Of a stretch of DNA of 64,000 nt, positions 36,701 to 51,700 are shown one piece after another. Source of the DNA: Opisthocomus hoazin (Eukaryota > Chordata > Aves > Opisthocomiformes > Opisthocomidae); NCBI RefSeq assembly GCF_030867145.1, contig NC_134454.1:53795830-53859829 (forward strand). The letters run 5' to 3'. Within the stretch, counting starts at the first letter, position 1. Each line of letters opens with the position of its first letter. The translations under genes and the position numbers were made by a program. Below the pieces are notes generated by a model. That model worked only from the letters and a program-made list of their open reading frames with translations, made no database searches and was not told where the DNA came from.

Positions 36701-39700
36701 AGTATTTTTAGTTGTTGTGAAGTCAGTTTGGCTTTTTTTGTTGGCATTTAGTCTGGGAAAATATTAAAGATAATTGGATTAATCATGCTTTTATGTTGTT
36801 TTTCTCTTAGTTAGCTATATATAAGTCTGTGTAAAAGTTATTATTCAACTGTTTCATACCATAAAAGGAGTATGGGTAGAGGTACAATAGGAATTGGCAG
36901 GCTGATGCTGAAAGAGGAAGGTTAATCTGTACTTGCCATTTACTCTGGTGTATTTTGCTCAAACATACCATTTCAAGCAAAACTACTTACCGATTTTGTG
37001 ACATTTTCGACTAATATAATTTTTTTTCTCTTCCCTAGTGAATTCTTCATGCCAGGAATGGTTGATACACACATTCACGCTCCTCAGTATTCATTTGCTG
37101 GTACAAGAGTAGATCTACCTCTTTTGCAGTGGTTGACTACCTACACATTTCCAGCAGAAGCCAAATACAAAGACAGTGATTTTGCAGAAGAAGTGTACAC
37201 CAGAGTTGTTGTAAGTACTGCAAATGCCATTTACCTACTAGATGACATTCATATTTGTGAAATATATGTATGTTTTCAGTAGGTCAGCAGAAATAGTAGA
37301 GCGTGTTTTAACATCATGAAAACCAGATAAAACCAACAGTAGAGCCGCTGTTCTAATTGTCAGCCCAGATTGTCCCTTGCTAGTTCCAGTCTTGTTCTGT
37401 TGTTGCTGATAAGACAGTTCATTTAATCACATCGTTAACAACGAGCTTATCTTTTCTGATATCTGAGTACAATTACCAACTTTTAAGAGTACTGTCAGAG
37501 CTAGTGTAGCGAGCAGGTGCTGACAACCTCAATGCTGAAATAACCATGCATGGTAAAAAAAAAAAACAAATTCGGAGGATATTTCCTTTTCTGCACAAAA
37601 AGCCTCTGTTATGAAATTGTCTTCTGCAAAGACTGCATGAAAGAGAAGATGCTTCTCACAGAGGACAAATCTGGGGTGTTTTGAAGTAATTAAGGAAGAC
37701 GTTTCTACAGCTGAGGTCCTTGTAGCAGGGATATCTTTCACTGCAGGGACTTTAGGTGAAGTCTGTCAATGGTATTGCAGCACAAAGAGGGAGATTGTGT
37801 TTGAGTTAGACAAGTTCTGAGTAATATAAAGGTTTTAGAGGTCAAATTCCACTTGATGAACAGTAAGCAGAGAGGTCACATTGCAAAGTACTGATTCTGT
37901 GCTGTAACTGAAATGCATCCTTTAGTATATGGACTGAAATATCTTCAACAGATTAAATGATTCGGCAAACGTAAGTTGCCTTGTGTTTGTCTAATACTGC
38001 GACAATGTGTGTTGTCAAAACAATAATGTAGTGAATCTGAAATAAATAGTTATACCGTCCTTGCCACACAAATTAAAAAAAAAATACTTTCTGCCGTAAT
38101 AAAAACACGTAGGAGCAGCTTGGTCATAAACTCTAGTGACAAGTACACATGCCTTCAGCTGCGTAAAACATAGAGGCGATCTCACCTTCCAGCTGTGTGC
38201 CTAAACTAACTGTTACTGTCTCCATCAGTTCAGACTGAGTGACATCAGCACAGTGAAAGTGCTCACTGTGCAAGGTATTTAATAACATCACCTGGGAAAG
38301 CACTGCCAGTGAGAGATAGAAGTTTGTTGTTGGAGCTTCAACACAGTGGTTAGGCTCTCTCCATGTGTATCAAATAGGACAAGGTCGGGAAAATGTCTTC
38401 ATCCCCAAATGCAGCAGAATACCAGTTGCTCTCCAGTGATTGATGGAACTGGTAATAACCTTGAACTGTTAGAAACAGGACTAAACCTTCAGGGAGCAGA
38501 TATTATTTTATATGTATCTTTGTCCTTTTTGAGCTGTAATGAAAACATAGCAGATTTTTTCAAATAAAAATTCTGTTTCCAATAAGCACTTTTGGTACTT
38601 GGTAAAAGAAACAAATTAGGTGAAATTTGCCAGATTTTAGCTGGAACCTGCCTCAAATTTTAGGAAAGCTAATTCTTTGTGCTGATGTTCTGGAAACAGA
38701 TTTCTTTTAGATTTCATTTAACAATTACGTTAGGAATCCAGAAGCAGAGAATTCTGGGTTTTAAAAGCGGAGAAAGACAAAGTTAGTTTGTCTCAGTAAT
38801 GACATTGTTATTTTTGAGACTCATTTTAGGAACCCTTAAAGACTTATTTTTAATTGTTGACTTTAATCTGAATATTGTACAGAAAAGACAGAGCTTGGCT
38901 TCATGTTTGTCAAATAATTAGCTCTAGCCATTCTCAAAAGTTGTGTTGCATGTCCCATCTTCTATCTCGTTAAAAAAAAAAAATCTGTAATTACATTGTA
39001 GCCAGAATCCAAAAATGTAATTTAAACCTGTATATTGGATGGGTAGTCAATATAGTATGCATTAGTACCAAGATCAAGTGAAGCTATAAATTTCATCATG
39101 ACTTAATGTAACTTTAAATCACTCTTCCTTTACCATTATGTCCTCCAAAAGTCATATGAACAGGTATCAACCACCGTCTCCTTTCAAATGGTATAATTAA
39201 ATAAATAATTAAATTACACTCTGAGCAGTTGTTCTCAGTTTACTTTTACCTTGAATTTTGTTACTTTGTATTCAGGGATAACAAAGGGGTTTTGTACATG
39301 AAATCCTGGCTATTTTTAGAAGGCACGTGAGGTGGCCAAATGAAAACCACTACTTTTTCCCAAAAGCCTTGCTTTCCCAATATTGGGTACACAGTGCTTC
39401 ACTGTGAAAATTGAAGTCTTTCAAAACTAGGAAATAACATGAATGACTGGTTGTATTTCTAAATAGAAGTCAGAGTTCATTTCCAGTTGGAGTGAAGGAA
39501 ATATAGACTGGTTTCCATGGGTTTAGCCATTGTTAAAATCCTGTATGGATCTGGAAGAGGAATTTTTGTATTTAGTACAACTCGGGCTTAAAAAAGCTGT
39601 TACGAAATTAAAAGACTGTATTTTACCTCCCCACTTCATTGCACAATTTCACAATAACTAAACATTCTTGCAATTTGAAATCAGACTGCCTGTTCTGCAG

Positions 39701-42700
39701 TTTGGCAGGTTGACTATTTTTTTTTCCAGACAGTAGAAACTGATTTCTTTTTATAGAGACGGACACTAAAGAACGGCACGACTACAGCTTGCTACTTTGC
39801 AACAATTTACACAGACACTTCTCTTCTTCTTGCTGAAATTACAGGTAAGACTAACAGTGAACTTTGAAGGATGTTGCGCAGACCGTGTTAGTGAAGGAAA
39901 CAAAGCTCAGGAGTTTTAGACTAGCTAGGGATCTGTCTTTCCACTAAGTTGTTTTTTATTCTTTGTGTCTGTCATACTGTGTCCCCAAAATCCACCCTGG
40001 TAACCCTTGTTCACCTAACCACCTGTCTCCTACTGTTGTTCCTGCTACTCTCTTCATTCTCAAATCAGCTGCTGGCTGAGCTTGAGTTAGGTCTGCTGGA
40101 GCTGCTCTTCAGCTGAAGTTCTCCGCTCTTTCTAACCTTTTGCTTTTTGTGGATTAAAGGGCTGAATGACAAGAGGTGCAGCCAGTGCATCAATTTCCTG
40201 ATACTCTGAAGTTTCACTTGAAAATCGACATCAAAAATCTCCACACACCGTCTGAAATGGGAACAGAAGGATTTGCATCTACATCTTATCCCTCCCTTCT
40301 GTTTGCTTTTGCAAATGCCTGCTGTTTGAAACTGTTGGGATTCTTGCAGGATTTCTCAAGGCTCAGCCAGCTCCTAAAGCAGAGCAATTTAATGAGAATC
40401 TCAGTTTCAGTCAAAAATTCCCTAGCCTTTCTGATTTTGTAGGAAAGCCTAAAACTTTGAAACTGTTGTATTCAACAACTCAGTAAAAGTGGACAAAAGA
40501 GATCTAATATAGAAACACATTTAAAAGCTTAGAATTTAAAATTGTATGCATTCCTTTTAAGTCTTACACATGAAGTCTGAGTCCTAGCATGGATAAATCT
40601 TAAGAAAGACGCTAGAAGTAGCTCTGGTAATTTTCTCCATCCAACCAAGAGTGGGAGACGTGTTAGGAACCTCATTCCTTTCTCTTAAGGAGAGATGGTT
40701 TACTGAGGTCTTTGTGCCTTTTCTCAGCTCAAGGTATTCATCTGCTACAGCTACTGTATTTTGATGCTTGCATTTCTTATCCTCTACTTCGCAGTGGTCT
40801 TCTTCATATACTACCAATATGAGTTCTGGTTGTGGTTAAACTACAGCAATCTAGCCCTCAGTTATAACGTTTATAAAGTTGGGTACTGATGTGGAAGAGG
40901 AGAACTCCTTTTTAAATATTTGGGTTTTTTTTTTCTCTTTCCTTCTTAGCCTTTAAAGTCACATGGATGGTCCCAACTTAAAGGTTAGAAAAGAGCATAA
41001 ATTCTGTTCAACTTAAATGAAGCTGTCTGGGGTAGAATTTGCTATTTTCATTTCAGTACAGGCTTTGATAGCAGAGTTTGAGAACCAGAGATGTGATTCT
41101 GAGTTTTATACTCTTATGCATCTCAACAGATAAATTTGGTCAGCGAGCATTTGTTGGAAAAGTCTGCATGGATATGAATGACAGTGTGCCGCAATACAAG
41201 GAGAATACTGCTGACTCTGTCCAAGAGACAGAAAGGTAAGGTCATTAAACTAATGGCACAACCTTTAGAAGTAAGACTTTTTCATATGTCTGCAAAGTGA
41301 TGTGAAGCTGGCTAAGAACTTACAGGTGTAAATTCATTTGGAACAGTTTTTTTCTTCCAGCAGTACTGTTTCCTACAGTTCTGACAGTTCCTGCATACCC
41401 AGTTGCTGGACAGCCCAAGCCTATCTCTTCCAAAGAAAGGGAGAAGCAGAGAATATGTGTGTGTGTGTATGTTATCTGTTTTCTGCCTCCTCTCTTCCCT
41501 TCACAGCTCTGTGTGTGGAGGTGATGTGACCTGACATGGGATGGTGGGGTGGCAATCAGTTCCTTCGCCCCCACTAACTTCTGAGCTATTTCCTTCCCCC
41601 ATTTAGGCTAAAACTTTATTCAAGTTGTAGGAGTCAGCTTTTATATACCCCATTTTAATTATGCTGTGGTTCTCCTCTCCTCCAGCATAGCACTCTAGCT
41701 TGCAGCTGGGAGAATGAAGGAGAATCAAATTCAGGCAATGTACATGGCGGAGGGGACCCAAGACTGGAGCGTGGCAGCCTGCTGTCTTAGGTTTTTCTTG
41801 TCTTTCGCATCCACACTCAGAAGATGCTTAAGCAGACATACAGCTTTTTGCATGGGATTATTCGTTTACTTATATAAATGTTTCAAATATCACGCTGAAA
41901 GAGAAAATACCTAACAGTAATGTAAACATCTTACGGCACTTGTGTGAATTCGCTACATTAATTCTGCAAATCATGCTACAAGAATGCCAGTAAAAATTAG
42001 AAATAGTAATGGATTTCTAATTGTGTTTGTGTTTAAAGACGTTTTTAAAACACGTAGTATTAGTCATTTGCACTCTACTAACATTTGTTTTCCTTCATGT
42101 AAATCCCAAATTTTCATAGTACAGCATAAGTCCTGCTGAATGGGCCTGAAAGCTGTGGAACTTCCAGTTCTGATATTTTTTAAAGCTTCATAATGATCTA
42201 AATAGCTTTCTTTTAAACACCTACCTTGTGCATCCAACTTTCTTCTCATGTGATTGTCTTAGTAACAGATGTTTCTCAGCTTTGGATAAGAATGTGCTGT
42301 AAGTACTCCAGAGCTGTCTAGAAGAGAGAGTTGGAATGGATCAGGAGTACTTACCTCATCAGCCCTGAATCACAGCAATATGATTGCAGAAGGATGAAAA
42401 AGCTTTTCCTTTAATAAGAACCTGAGAAATGTGATCTGTCACACTGTCAGAAAATGTCTTACACCAATTTCAGTTCTTTACAGTTAACCTCTGGAAATAT
42501 TTATTTGTATGCATGGAAATAATATACCATTCCAAGTGCTTCATATATTAAATCTACATTCAAGACCAGAGTTCGAATCCACCCTTCTCCTGCAAAGAGA
42601 GTTGAATAAAAAGTGAGGAAACTGAAGCCTAGAATACGTTTTATGCTACTAATAGTTGTAGTCATATGGAAAGAGGAGGACCCATGTTCAAATCTGTTCT

Positions 42701-45700
42701 GCTACAAAAGACAGTTGTTTGAACCTGAGCTTCTTTCCTCATAGAGAAGTACATAAGCCAGTGAAATACAGGATATTTTAAGAAAGATATTTCAGTTTTG
42801 AAACAGTGCTGACACTGTTCAAAGAGTATTACAAAGAATGAAAACAGCCATCTGGAAGTTTTGGATTATCACCTGAGAGTTACACTTGTGTTACAGTTTC
42901 TGCTCCAATGAATATTTTATTATTATATCAAGTGAATCAGTAAGAGGATGGACAGACAGATGATACCTAATTCACATTGCATTTTGGCTCTGAAAGTTAG
43001 ACAACGGTGGGCTCAAACTCCCCTGGTCATTGCAGAAGTTTATCTCAGGACTCTCACTTCCAGCGGGTGATCTATCACCAGCTTCAGAGTTGTGAATCTT
43101 GCCTCCAGCACTATTTTATTTTCCATCCAAAGATATTTGATTAATCTGATTCGACGTTTATTGTGACCAAAATTACGTTTTTTTCTGAATATAAACTGCG
43201 ACATAAAAATTCACAGAGATCCTGTCCAGAACCCATCTCAAATTTTCTTTTGGAAATTATTTGCATACACTGTGCACGTGATTTTTCAAAGAGTTTCTTC
43301 CCTGCAAAGTCAGAATAAGTTTTATTTGCTCATCTGCATTATCCATATTGCCTGCTTGGGGTTTTTTTTGTAGAGGTCCATGAGGTAACCTCTTTTATTT
43401 AATAAAGTAAATAAATCTATACTATATTTTCTATAAGGTAGATAATCTATGCATGAATATTAATGTAAGCATTTCTGGAAAATCAAGGGTTCTTTAAGTA
43501 AATGAGGACACACAACCACTGTAAGTGAGGTGTGAAATATTGCAGCATCTTTTTAAAATATAATTTTAAATAATAGAATATATTTAATGGTGTAATTGAA
43601 ATTCATGGTCAGCCAAATTTAAGTGTGGGTTTTTTTCTGGAATGTTGCAGCTGTAGCTTATAATTATGTTTTCGATGAATTTAATGTAACATGTATTTGG
43701 TTTTCAGTGAGGACAGAAAGTAATTACCACGTGTCTAATGTTAATTATTGCAAATGAAAGAAATTCTGCATATTCAGGGCCAAATCCACAACTAGCATCA
43801 TTTGGTGTAACTATCCTTACTTCATTGTGTGGCTTCTTTTTATTTAATCCGAGAATCTGGCCCAACTTTCTGTAAAAAAAAAAAAATTTCTATGTCTGAA
43901 ATGCTGAATAGGATATCTAAGTAAATATTTTCTATATTGTTCATAATTTATAACACAGCTGACAGATTTATAACAGATCTTTTCCCACCATTTCTCAGGT
44001 TTGTTAAAGAACTACTGGAAAAGAAGGTAAGTAGAGTTCTCCTTCGTATTAATTTCTGTATTCAGAAGATGCTGTGTGAGTATATGAAATAGTTAATCCT
44101 GCTGACAAGTTCTGCTGGCTTAGTGACAAATCAATAAATTCACATCTTTCTGTTTAGTAGACAGATATCATCAGTCTGAAAAATAGTTCTGCTAGCCATG
44201 TGGTTGAGAAATGGACTCATAGCACTGTAAACTCAGTTTCATGTGGTCAGAGCACAGCAAAGTAATGTTCTGTGTGCGTTCTCTATTGACTTTAAAATAT
44301 TCGGCTTCCTAGAAAGGACAATTTCCTGTTAAAGAAAGGTGGAAGTTAGTTGATCACTCTGTGATGTATGAATAGACTAGTAAAAGAAGTTCTTGCCAGC
44401 ACAAATGAGTGTTTTTACACTACAGTTACTAATCCATTGCCAAGAGAGTATTTTGGGTCAGCACATGTCTTCCAGTGCGTTTCTAAAGAAATTCAGGTTT
44501 GCACTCCTGAGGTAAAGACAGAGGTTTACTCCATTATTACAAGCAGGGATACCTTTTCCTATCAGCCTTTTGTTTTCAGTGGCTTAATTCATTGACCTTT
44601 ATATCTCAAAATATTCAAGAACGGATGCCTAGAGTTTAATGCCTAATTCATATATATTAGTAGAGTAAATTAGCTATTCTGCAGAAATCCTGAGCAACTT
44701 GTACTTGGGAGATGGTGTAAGAAACTGCAAACTGAGTTACCATATACTGTCTTCTAGTGGTGCCACATGCACAACTACTGCCTGTGACTGGAGGCAGAGT
44801 TGTAATGCCGTTGTCTATTTTTTGTGAAAATTGTAGTCCAGAAGTGCAAGATGTAAGGTAAACATCTGTAGATCTAGCCCTGGTGTCTTCTTCACTGTTT
44901 CCTACTGTGTAGTGTATCTGGTGCTACTGCTCATCTTCCTATCTAGGGAATATGGGGACGGTTTGTTGCTATTATGAGTGGAGAAGATCGAACAAGAAAA
45001 AGGCTCTGGGTTTACAGCACACTGTAGTTCTGCATCATTAAATCTTTGACATTCATAGAAGCAGGACTCAGAAAAATGTCTGGTCATTCATCTGACTCAT
45101 TTCTTGTAATGCATACTGGACTGTCAGCAAATATGGAAAGGCACCCAGTGTTTCTCCTGAAGTCTGGTAAAATCTTAGGGGCTCAATAAAAGAGTTCTAA
45201 TGAAAATAATTTCTTTCCTAAGGTTCATTATAACTGTTTTCAGAAAAAACTGTGATTCTCTATTTTTGTGGTGAAATTTCTAATAAAAATATGGAAATGA
45301 CTATACAGCTTAATTTGAGTTGGCAATGATGCAGTAAACAATAAGTGATCTAGACAAAATGTAATTGCTGTCTAAATGCTTGTCTTAATTATGGTTACTG
45401 ATGTATAGGTGTAGAATCCCAAGCATATCTTTTTAATATTTTCAGTATCCAAGAGTACAGCCTATAATAACCCCTCGTTTTGGCCCTTCCTGCACGGAGG
45501 GTTTGCTGTGTGCGCTTGGTGATTTAGCACAGGCTCATGATCTCCATGTTCAGGTAAGCTCTGAGAGCTCTGTATACAATTTAAATTGTTTGGATGGATA
45601 GCATACAGACCAGGGAGTTTGCGTAATTTCAGCAAAACACTTAAAACACATTCTTACCTTGGAGCCTGTCTTTTAAATTCCTCTGACATTGTTAATGCTG

Positions 45701-48700
45701 CTCTGCAAGAACACTGTGACCTGCGCAGGAAATGAGAAGGCTCGTAGCTGGAAGGATGCACAATTCATCAAGTCCCAGTGCATGGTCATTGAGAGACCAG
45801 CACACAGTGCTGTGCGTTAGAGCTAAAGGTTGCTCTCCCTAGTCCAAGGTTGTTTTGTGTGTCTCTCTGCCTTCTGCTGTTTTTGTACAGAGCAGATTTC
45901 AGTAGACAGAAGAATTACTCATCTTTGTATCTTATTTAACATTGTTAACATAGCTACAGGATTTCCAGCATGATGAAGTTTGTGTTTAAAAAATAGTTGT
46001 TTTAAAGCTTATGGTTCTGTTGAAACTTAGAGACATTTCTTTCTCGGTTACACAGTTCTAAACATATACTGTTTCAAAGCCATCCTACGTTAGGATTTTT
46101 TGTCATTACGAAGTGGGCGTTTTGAAAATATATGCTTCAGTGGGAGTACAGGAGGATCAGATTTTTATCTGAGATGAGGAATTAATTAGCTGGTCTGAAG
46201 ATACATGGGATCGCTACCTATATGTTGCACTGATCCCAGGGTTCACTCTGTGGTAGGCTGATTCTCTCTTTTACCTCACAATCATATGTATTATTTTATT
46301 TATTATTTTAACATATGCCAAATACTAAGTGGGCTGTTAAGTCACCGAACTACTGGGACAGACTATCCAGGCATACCAGCTCATACCACTTTTAAAGGAA
46401 CAAGTAGAGCTACTCTTTTGGGTCCCAGGGACCTCTCCGATGAGAAAAGAAACCCAAGGACTAGACCTAACTGTAGGCTTTACAAATACTGGTTTCTTTC
46501 TTTATATAGATAGAACCTCTGTGGTAGGTTGCTCAGAAGGTTGTAATGTCAGGTTTAATGCTATTTAAAGCATTCATTGCTATATATTTTCTTTTTGCAG
46601 AGTCACATAAGTGAGAACAAAGAAGAGCTCAAAGTTGTGGAGAAAATGTTTCCTGCCTACCAGAATTACACTGAATTGTATGATAAAAACAAGCTGCTTA
46701 CCAGCAAGGTAGCTTCATAAAAACTGCTACAGCATAGCTTAGATTTGTCTGTGTAGAGAATATGATATTAACTGTAGTTACTTGAAAAGTTGGTATTGTT
46801 TTGTCAAGGTCAGTGACATCTGGGAGAAAGTAAATTGGTTTTATGTTCTGTTGCACAGGTGTTGGTCATGGTATTGGAACTTTAGACAAGCCCACACTTT
46901 TCCTGAGCATTTTAGGGGAGATGAATAGTAAAGCTACTTTGTGCTCTCTGATCCGTTTTCTAAGGGTTCTAAAGAGAATTGGGCAGTGAGATCAGAAGGA
47001 GACTAGGTAAAGCTGGTATTGTAGAAGCTGGCAATTCTTGGGCCATAACAGTTATCCTTATGTTACAATGTTCCTGCATACTGGCATTGCCTGGTTTGTT
47101 CTACAGTGTTGTGGCAGGGCTTAAACGTTTTGGAAGTTTCCTACAGAAAAGCAGCTTGTCCTGTTGTGTTCTGTGTGTAAACCTCACGTACAGTCAGGTA
47201 CGCTTTGCTGTTCCAACTAACCAAAAGGACTCTTATCTCATTATCTGATTTTACAAAGTATTGAGAGGCACAGTGGCCTGATGAGCTGAATATTCATTAA
47301 AGCTTTGTGCTGGTGAGATAAATACAAGCCCACGCTAAGTACGGGTCAGAGTGCCAGGGCACACCTTACTAGGTAGTGGAGAGCCCATGCCAGAGTGAAT
47401 ATGAACAGCCTAACTACAGTCAAAGTAGTTAGTCAAATTTTATATAAAATTTTAGGAGAGAATTTTCAAGAGGCACAGAAGGGCATCTGGGAACTCCTTG
47501 CGAATTAGCTATTGAACTCCCATTTCTGTCTTTGAAATTGTACCTGAGTAAATTATTTATTTATGGTCCTTTTCACCTGAGAAATCAATATGGACTACTT
47601 AACTATGTACACAGTATTAACTTTGTTCTCTCAAAAAGTCCTGTGCACACTGATTTGTTGTGTCAGCGTACTGAAGAGAGTATTAGTGCTGCAGAAACAT
47701 AGGTCTTAATTCTGCAGACTTTTATGTGCACAGCACTGAAAATGGTCACTGAAAATCAGGGTTACTGTTGCTTTCTGGCAACAGGCTCCAGGTTGTTTGG
47801 GGAAGCATCCTATTAAACACAAACAAAACAAAACTGCGGACATTCCCCCCTTCCCAACCACAAAAACTAATGTTCTCACAGTATGCTTTTCAGAGCTGTG
47901 GCTGAAATATTTTCTTCTTTTTAAAAAGGAAGTACAGACCAGCAGTGACATGGTTCAGCAGCTCCCATATGGATGTGCTTAACTTAAGATGTGGCTATTG
48001 TTATTGCGTTTCCAGTTACATTTGAGCTTGATAAGTAGAGACGGCAAGAGTACAGTGCTATTAAGAGATGCTCAGTGGAAATAGTCCCTGTGCCATTCTT
48101 ATTTTTATCAGCAGACTGCAAGGCCTAACAGAGCTCTTGCTCTTCTCTTTGAGTGGGCATTTGTCAAATGGGGTAATTCCAAGTAGAATTGTGTGGGAAT
48201 GGTGGGCTTACGTCCTGTTAAATGATATATCCTATACTTTTATGTTTTGTGTGTACTGCTTGTGAACTTGTTTTTAAAGCCAGCTGTGTAGGCCAAGAAA
48301 GAAAAGTCATTAATCAGTTGCAGAACAAATTAGATTATTTGAATTGAAGAATATTCCAGATACGTATATCTACCTGATGCAAACCTTTAGAGAGACAATG
48401 GGAAACATGCTAAGAGTACATACATATTCCATTGTATCTGATGTACTCCTAGCCCCCGTATTTAATCTCTGTGTTGGCTATGAAGTGTAATTCGTAAGGT
48501 TACTACAGTGCTAGGACAACCAGGGAATTCTTGCTTTTGTGCCTCGAAGCTCTTGGGTCACTGCAGTCACTGCGAGAGTCAGCACCCTGTCTTCTTGCAT
48601 TAATAAATGGAAAACAGCTGAGGGATTGATGTGACTGGCATACTGAAATTAATGAGAATTTATCCCCTGTTGATTTCAAAGGCCTCATTCAAGAAGTGTA

Positions 48701-51700
48701 TTAATTTCCCTTGATGGTAGTAGGTGTCCTTTTGCCTATTAAAAGCAGTGCAGCAAAAATCAAAGACACTGAAGTAAATGAGTAAATTGAGTATATTGGG
48801 TAAACTGGTGATTCTGTTTTTCTTTAGACAGTGATGGCCCATGCTTGTTATCTCTCTGAGGAAGAGCTGAAGCTTTTTAGCCTTCGTGGAGCTGCAATTT
48901 CACATTGCCCCAATTCTAATTTTTCGTAAGTTAAAAAAAAAAAAAAGAAAAAAAGAAAAAAAGAAGCAATTAAATAAAGCTGGTTTTGACATAATACTGT
49001 GAGTCCAGCCTACCATAACAAGGCTATGTGTATGATACCTCATTCCACCAGAAGTGAAATACTGGATTGAGCAAGCCCATTCATGCTCCACTTCTGCACA
49101 GTAGGCTCTGGACTGACTTGTGATCTTTCTGTATAGTCTTGTGTATATATACACATATATTTCTTTTTTTAAACTTTATTTCTTTCACTTGTTCTATCAA
49201 TGGCAAATTCAGGCCACCTCCCTTCCCCCCAAAGTAGGCATGTGTTGTGAGGAAATGGGAATGGGCTATACAGTCTTCTTCTATTAACCAGAAATGAGAT
49301 ATTGTATGGTAACCAGCAAAGTTACTGTACTAAATGTTAACAATCATTTTGCCTTTAACATAATCAATATCTTGTTTGTGATGACTTACTGGAGCTCATG
49401 AAATGACCTCCCATCTCCTGGAATATCTTTTACATTGTATTTGGGTTGCTTTAATGCTATACTGACAGCTCATTTTCAGCAGGTAACTATAAAACTATGT
49501 GAGTTTTTAATTGAGAAAAATGGCGGTTATTTTTAGTGATTAAACCTCACCTTTCAGATGTATGAATGGAAATGCTCCATCCCAGTTTAATAAACCGAAT
49601 CTATTGCACACATTCTGAGAGCCTTTGTCGTGAAACGGCTCTGCCGCCCTGCTCTTCCTGAACTTTCTATACACACAGAACACGTTTCTTCTTCCAATGC
49701 AGGTTGCGCAGTGGTGTCTTAAATGTGCAAAAAGTCCTGAAACACAATGTGAAGCTTGGCCTTGGCACAGGTTAGTAGTTTGCTGTAAACACGGTAGAAA
49801 CCACTGGGAGATACAAAAACATGCCTACTTGTTTGTCTTTAAAAGTAGGCATGTCTCCAACTTACGGACCTGTGGTTTTTTCCGCAGTACTTCTAGAGTA
49901 ATGAAATCTAAAATACTGACATAGCCGGTCCAAAACTGTTTAAAAAGAAAACAAAAAGTGAATGAAGGAAGTTTTGTTCCTGTTGTAAGAGTGAATAGGG
50001 CTTGAACAACAACTTTTCAGGCTTCTGTTATTCCGTGTTGTGTTGTATTTACCTGATTTTGTATGTGACAGCACCTTTATTAGGAATTATGCATTCAGTG
50101 CTTAGCAATAAAACTTTTTGTGTTTACCACATCTGCCACTTTGTAACAGTTAATTAAAGCTCATAGAAATTTAACCCAGAGAATTATTCCCAAAGCTTGT
50201 TTCTAAGAGTCTGATCCCTTCTAGATGTTGCTGGTGGATATTCAGCTTCTATGCTTGATGCTATCAGGAAAACAATGATGGCATCTGATAGCCTTCAGAT
50301 CAATAAAGTGAATGAAACAGGACTAACTCTGGAAGAAGCTTTTCAACTAGCCACTCTTGGAGGAAGCCAAGGTAAGAAGAAATTTCTTCAGGATGTACAC
50401 AGAGAACTACAGCTCTTTTTGATATTATGTCTCCTTGTCTTTAAAAGTTGCTGATTTCACAGATTTTCTGGTGTCAGAGTGGTGTCAAAAATAGTATCTG
50501 CTGGGCAGAGATATCCTTCAGTCACTCATACCCATACTAGGCTCATTACAGAAGACTCTTTGTATTGATGTTGAGAGTTCAATAATAGAATCTTTACGAT
50601 TATTCAGGGTTGTAGATTTGCTTTGCAAACGTCCTCAGACTTCTTAATCATTAGTGACTGTATATTTATCACACCAGTTGGAAAGACTTTGTTTTCTTAG
50701 CAACCAACACTTAGAGAAAAAGCTGTGCAATTACTATAAAATCATGCATCCTGTTTGTCATCAGTTTCTAATTTTGTTTCTGCTTTTTGGGCTCTCATTG
50801 AGGCTGTTTGTCACTGTCTTTCCATCAAGTCAAAACATCATGCAAATCACTCCTCAGTCAGAGAAAAGCACAAAGTTTAAACAGGATATGCACCATGGTT
50901 GTTTAAGACACAGTTGCATCTGCAGAATATAGTTATATAGTACATCGGTTATTCTGGTTCGCTGGCATGTTTTGGCATGATCAGTACTGATTTATACAAT
51001 TAGCAAAGTTTTAGCGGAACTTCTATGGTTTAGCAAAGAGCAAATCCACACATAAGTAAAAATTTATCACTGTTCCAGTTAGCAGAAATGAGCTTACTAC
51101 CTGCTAAAGAACTGATCCCAAGCCTTTTCAGTGTAACATTTTTGCAGTTGTCAGAAGACACCATTGGGAACTATTAATGGAACTTTGAAAGATGTAATGG
51201 AAGTGTCATCAAACTGGTCTTCTCAGAACTGTGAATTTCTGAAGTCTGTAAGTGGAAAGTAAGAGAAGACAGAAAACGGGCAGGGGATGAAAAAGGAGAG
51301 ACCTTTTTCCCACAATAAATACTGTTCTCATAAAAGGTGAGAACAAATTAGCTGAGATATGGAAGGGAAAACTTATAAAATCCCCAACTCATACATGATT
51401 TCCCTTCCCAGGTACTCTTGCACTTGTTTTACCTTGGCTCTTAGATTTACTTAGTGATGTGTTTATTTTATATATTGATTTGAGCTGTTTTATCCTTACT
51501 GAATCACTTTCAAGGGTAGAATATAAATTACTCGTATGACCTTCCAGTAGCCTGGACAATTACTATTTGCAGAAATTTAAAGGAGTAATTCTTTGTTGCA
51601 ATAATTTGCTTTGCTGAGACTGCTAAACACTTGTACCCTCTTGTGTTTAATCTAAAAATTGCATTCTGCTCACAAACCTGAAGGAATGTGAGGCCACTTT

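Larger units (their letters stand above)
41236..43998 (+). other. GDA intron 5
   Basis: A 2.8 kb intron, the second longest. It contains a short GT microsatellite at 41455-41468 and a possible ancient tRNA-like SINE near 42540-42765. Confidence 0.85.

Noticed and set aside
42560..42720. Box-B-like sequences suggesting a tRNA gene
   Set aside because: There is no matching A box or cloverleaf with an anticodon stem; an ancient SINE relic is the most that can be claimed.
49697..49924. 75-codon frame overlapping GDA exon 10
   Set aside because: It reads exon 10 in the wrong frame; the spliced GDA frame is fixed by exons 9 and 11.
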